A stretch of DNA of 5,787 nucleotides from Alphaproteobacteria bacterium (GTDB taxonomy: Bacteria > Pseudomonadota > Alphaproteobacteria > Reyranellales > Reyranellaceae), in NCBI GenBank assembly GCA_013290035.1, contig JABCYT010000260.1, forward strand, positions 1 through 5,787, read 5' to 3'. A program made the position numbers and the translations under genes. Below, piece after piece: positions 4,823 through 5,787 of the stretch. Below the pieces are notes generated by a model. That model was not told where the DNA came from. It searched no databases and saw only the letters and a program-made list of their open reading frames with translations. Position 1 is the first letter of the stretch, and every line of letters starts with the position of its first letter.

Positions 4823-5787
4823 TCAATCCGCCCTGGCGCCGGACTTTAGCACCACCTCGCGCCACTTCACGGTCTCCTGCTTCACGAAGGCGCGCGCCTC
4901 GTCGACTGTGCCGCCCGCCGCCTCGGCGCCGGCCTCGGCGACGCGCGCGCGAAAGGCGGGCTCGGCGGTGAGTTTGCTGATGGTGCCGGCCATGCGGTCG
5001 AGGATCGGCCGCGGCGTGCCCATGGGCGCCGCCACCATCTGCCAGGAGATGGCGGCATAGCCCGGCAGGCCGGCCTCGGCGATGGTCGGCAGGTTGGGCA
5101 GAAGCGGCACGCGGTGGGCGGTGCTGATGGCGAGGGCGCGCAACGCGCCGCTTCTGATGTGCGGCAGGATCGCCGGCAGATTGTCGATGGTGAGCTGGAC
5201 CTGGCCCGCCAAAAGGTCGACCAGCGACGGGCCGGTGCCGCGATAGGGCACGTGCTGCCACTCGAGCCCGGCCATGGTCCTGAACAGCTCGCCTGCGACA
5301 TGCGAGGTCGAGCCGACGCCGCCCGAGGCGTAGTTCAGCTGGCGCGGATGGGCCTTCGCATAGGCGATCAGCTCGGCCACGCTCTTAACCGGCAGTGCGG
5401 GATGGATCACCAGCACGTTGGGCTGGAAGGCGTAGAGGCAGATCGGGTCGAGATCCTTGTCGGGATCGAAGGCCATCTCGCGATAGAGGATCTTGTTGTA
5501 GGCGAGCACGCCCGGCGCCGAGACCAGGAAGGTCGTGCCGTCGGCGGGCGCGGCGGCGACCGCGGCGCCACCCAGATTGCCGCCGGCGCCGCCCTTGTTC
5601 TCGACCACGCAGGGCGTCTTGAGCTCGACGGTGAGCTGCTCGCACAACAGACGCGTCAGCACGTCGGTCGAGCCGCCCGCTGCGAACGGCACGATGAAAT
5701 GGAGAGGCTTGTCGGGCCACTCCTGCGCCGGCGCCTGGGGGATGCCGGCCACGAGGGCAGCGATCGCGACAAGGAGGACTTTCAACG
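4823..5787 (-). CDS. Bug/TctC-family periplasmic solute-binding protein, 5' end at or beyond the window edge
   Basis: The frame runs from TGA at 4823-4825 to the right edge. A TTG at 5785 could be the start (320 residues), but an ATG one or more codons beyond the window is equally plausible, so I treat the 5' end as open. Counting from TTG, residues 1-20 (KVLLVAIAALVAGIPQAPA) are a signal peptide and the mature protein starts near QEWPDKP. Bug-family hallmarks follow in order: FIVPFAAGGSTDVLTR (30-45), VVENKGGAGGNLGG (60-73), NYASGGVGSTSHVAGELF, HVPYRGTGPSLVDLLAGQV, then LPTIAEAGLPGY and a final helical region. These proteins capture small carboxylates or other carbonyl compounds in the periplasm, sometimes feeding a TctA/TctB membrane pair. 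No tctA or tctB is in the window, so this may be one of the many orphan Bug receptors. Three Cys residues (48, 59, 115) are present. The ligand is unknown. It leads an operon with the SnoaL-like gene. Confidence 0.93.
   Translation of the reverse strand, partial: LKVLLVAIAALVAGIPQAPAQEWPDKPLHFIVPFAAGGSTDVLTRLLCEQLTVELKTPCVVENKGGAGGNLGGAAVAAAPADGTTFLVSAPGVLAYNKILYREMAFDPDKDLDPICLYAFQPNVLVIHPALPVKSVAELIAYAKAHPRQLNYASGGVGSTSHVAGELFRTMAGLEWQHVPYRGTGPSLVDLLAGQVQLTIDNLPAILPHIRSGALRALAISTAHRVPLLPNLPTIAEAGLPGYAAISWQMVAAPMGTPRPILDRMAGTISKLTAEPAFRARVAEAGAEAAGGTVDEARAFVKQETVKWREVVLKSGARAD

Noticed and set aside
4384..4971. A 195-codon plus-strand frame across the SnoaL-like/Bug junction
   Set aside because: It spans two well-supported genes on the other strand and its tail is a run of Arg/Pro/Ala noise.

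Overview
The window is GC-rich throughout (about two thirds G+C by eye). Its genes start mostly on ATG with good AGGAG-type ribosome binding sites, and there are no rRNA, tRNA, IS or CRISPR signals. The gene content suggests an alphaproteobacterium, perhaps of the Rhodospirillales/Hyphomicrobiales or Reyranella type: a bacterial Tim44-domain protein with the GSRGSRT leader, a DUF6492-type glycosyltransferase and a Bug-family periplasmic binding protein. This placement is inferred from gene families, not from a marker gene. It reads as an ordinary chromosomal segment of small independent transcription units, not a mobile island.

Layout from left to right. (1) A minus-strand gene that runs off the left edge encodes a single-pass membrane protein with a Pro/Ala-rich outer segment (positions 1-451). 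(2) Divergent from it is a 129-residue His/Cys-bearing hypothetical protein (625-1014). (3) This converges on a 76-residue hypothetical protein on the minus strand (1072-1302); the 57-base gap between them is packed with inverted repeats. (4) A 242-base divergent intergenic region holds a strong near-palindrome at 1358-1376 and a possible promoter. (5) An exported, membrane-anchored Tim44-like protein follows (1545-2483). (6) Next is a DUF6492-like putative glycosyltransferase with a DSD motif (2622-3500). (7) Then comes a compact site-2-protease-family (M50) membrane metalloprotease (3625-4317). (8) Converging on it from the right is a two-gene minus-strand operon: a Bug/TctC-type periplasmic solute-binding protein (4823 to the right edge), then 10 bases later a SnoaL/NTF2-like protein (4342-4812).

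The Bug and SnoaL-like genes are the only pair that clearly looks co-transcribed, which suggests uptake of a small carboxylate coupled to an NTF2-fold protein. Tim44-like, glycosyltransferase and protease genes share a strand but are separated by 138 and 124 bases, so an operon is possible but not shown. Several products act at the cell envelope (membrane-anchored Pro-rich protein, Tim44-like protein, S2P, Bug), but I see no evidence that they form one system. I found no convincing new multi-gene system. The most unusual signals are the near-palindrome at 1358-1376, the structured convergent spacer at 1004-1066, and two small uncharacterised proteins.
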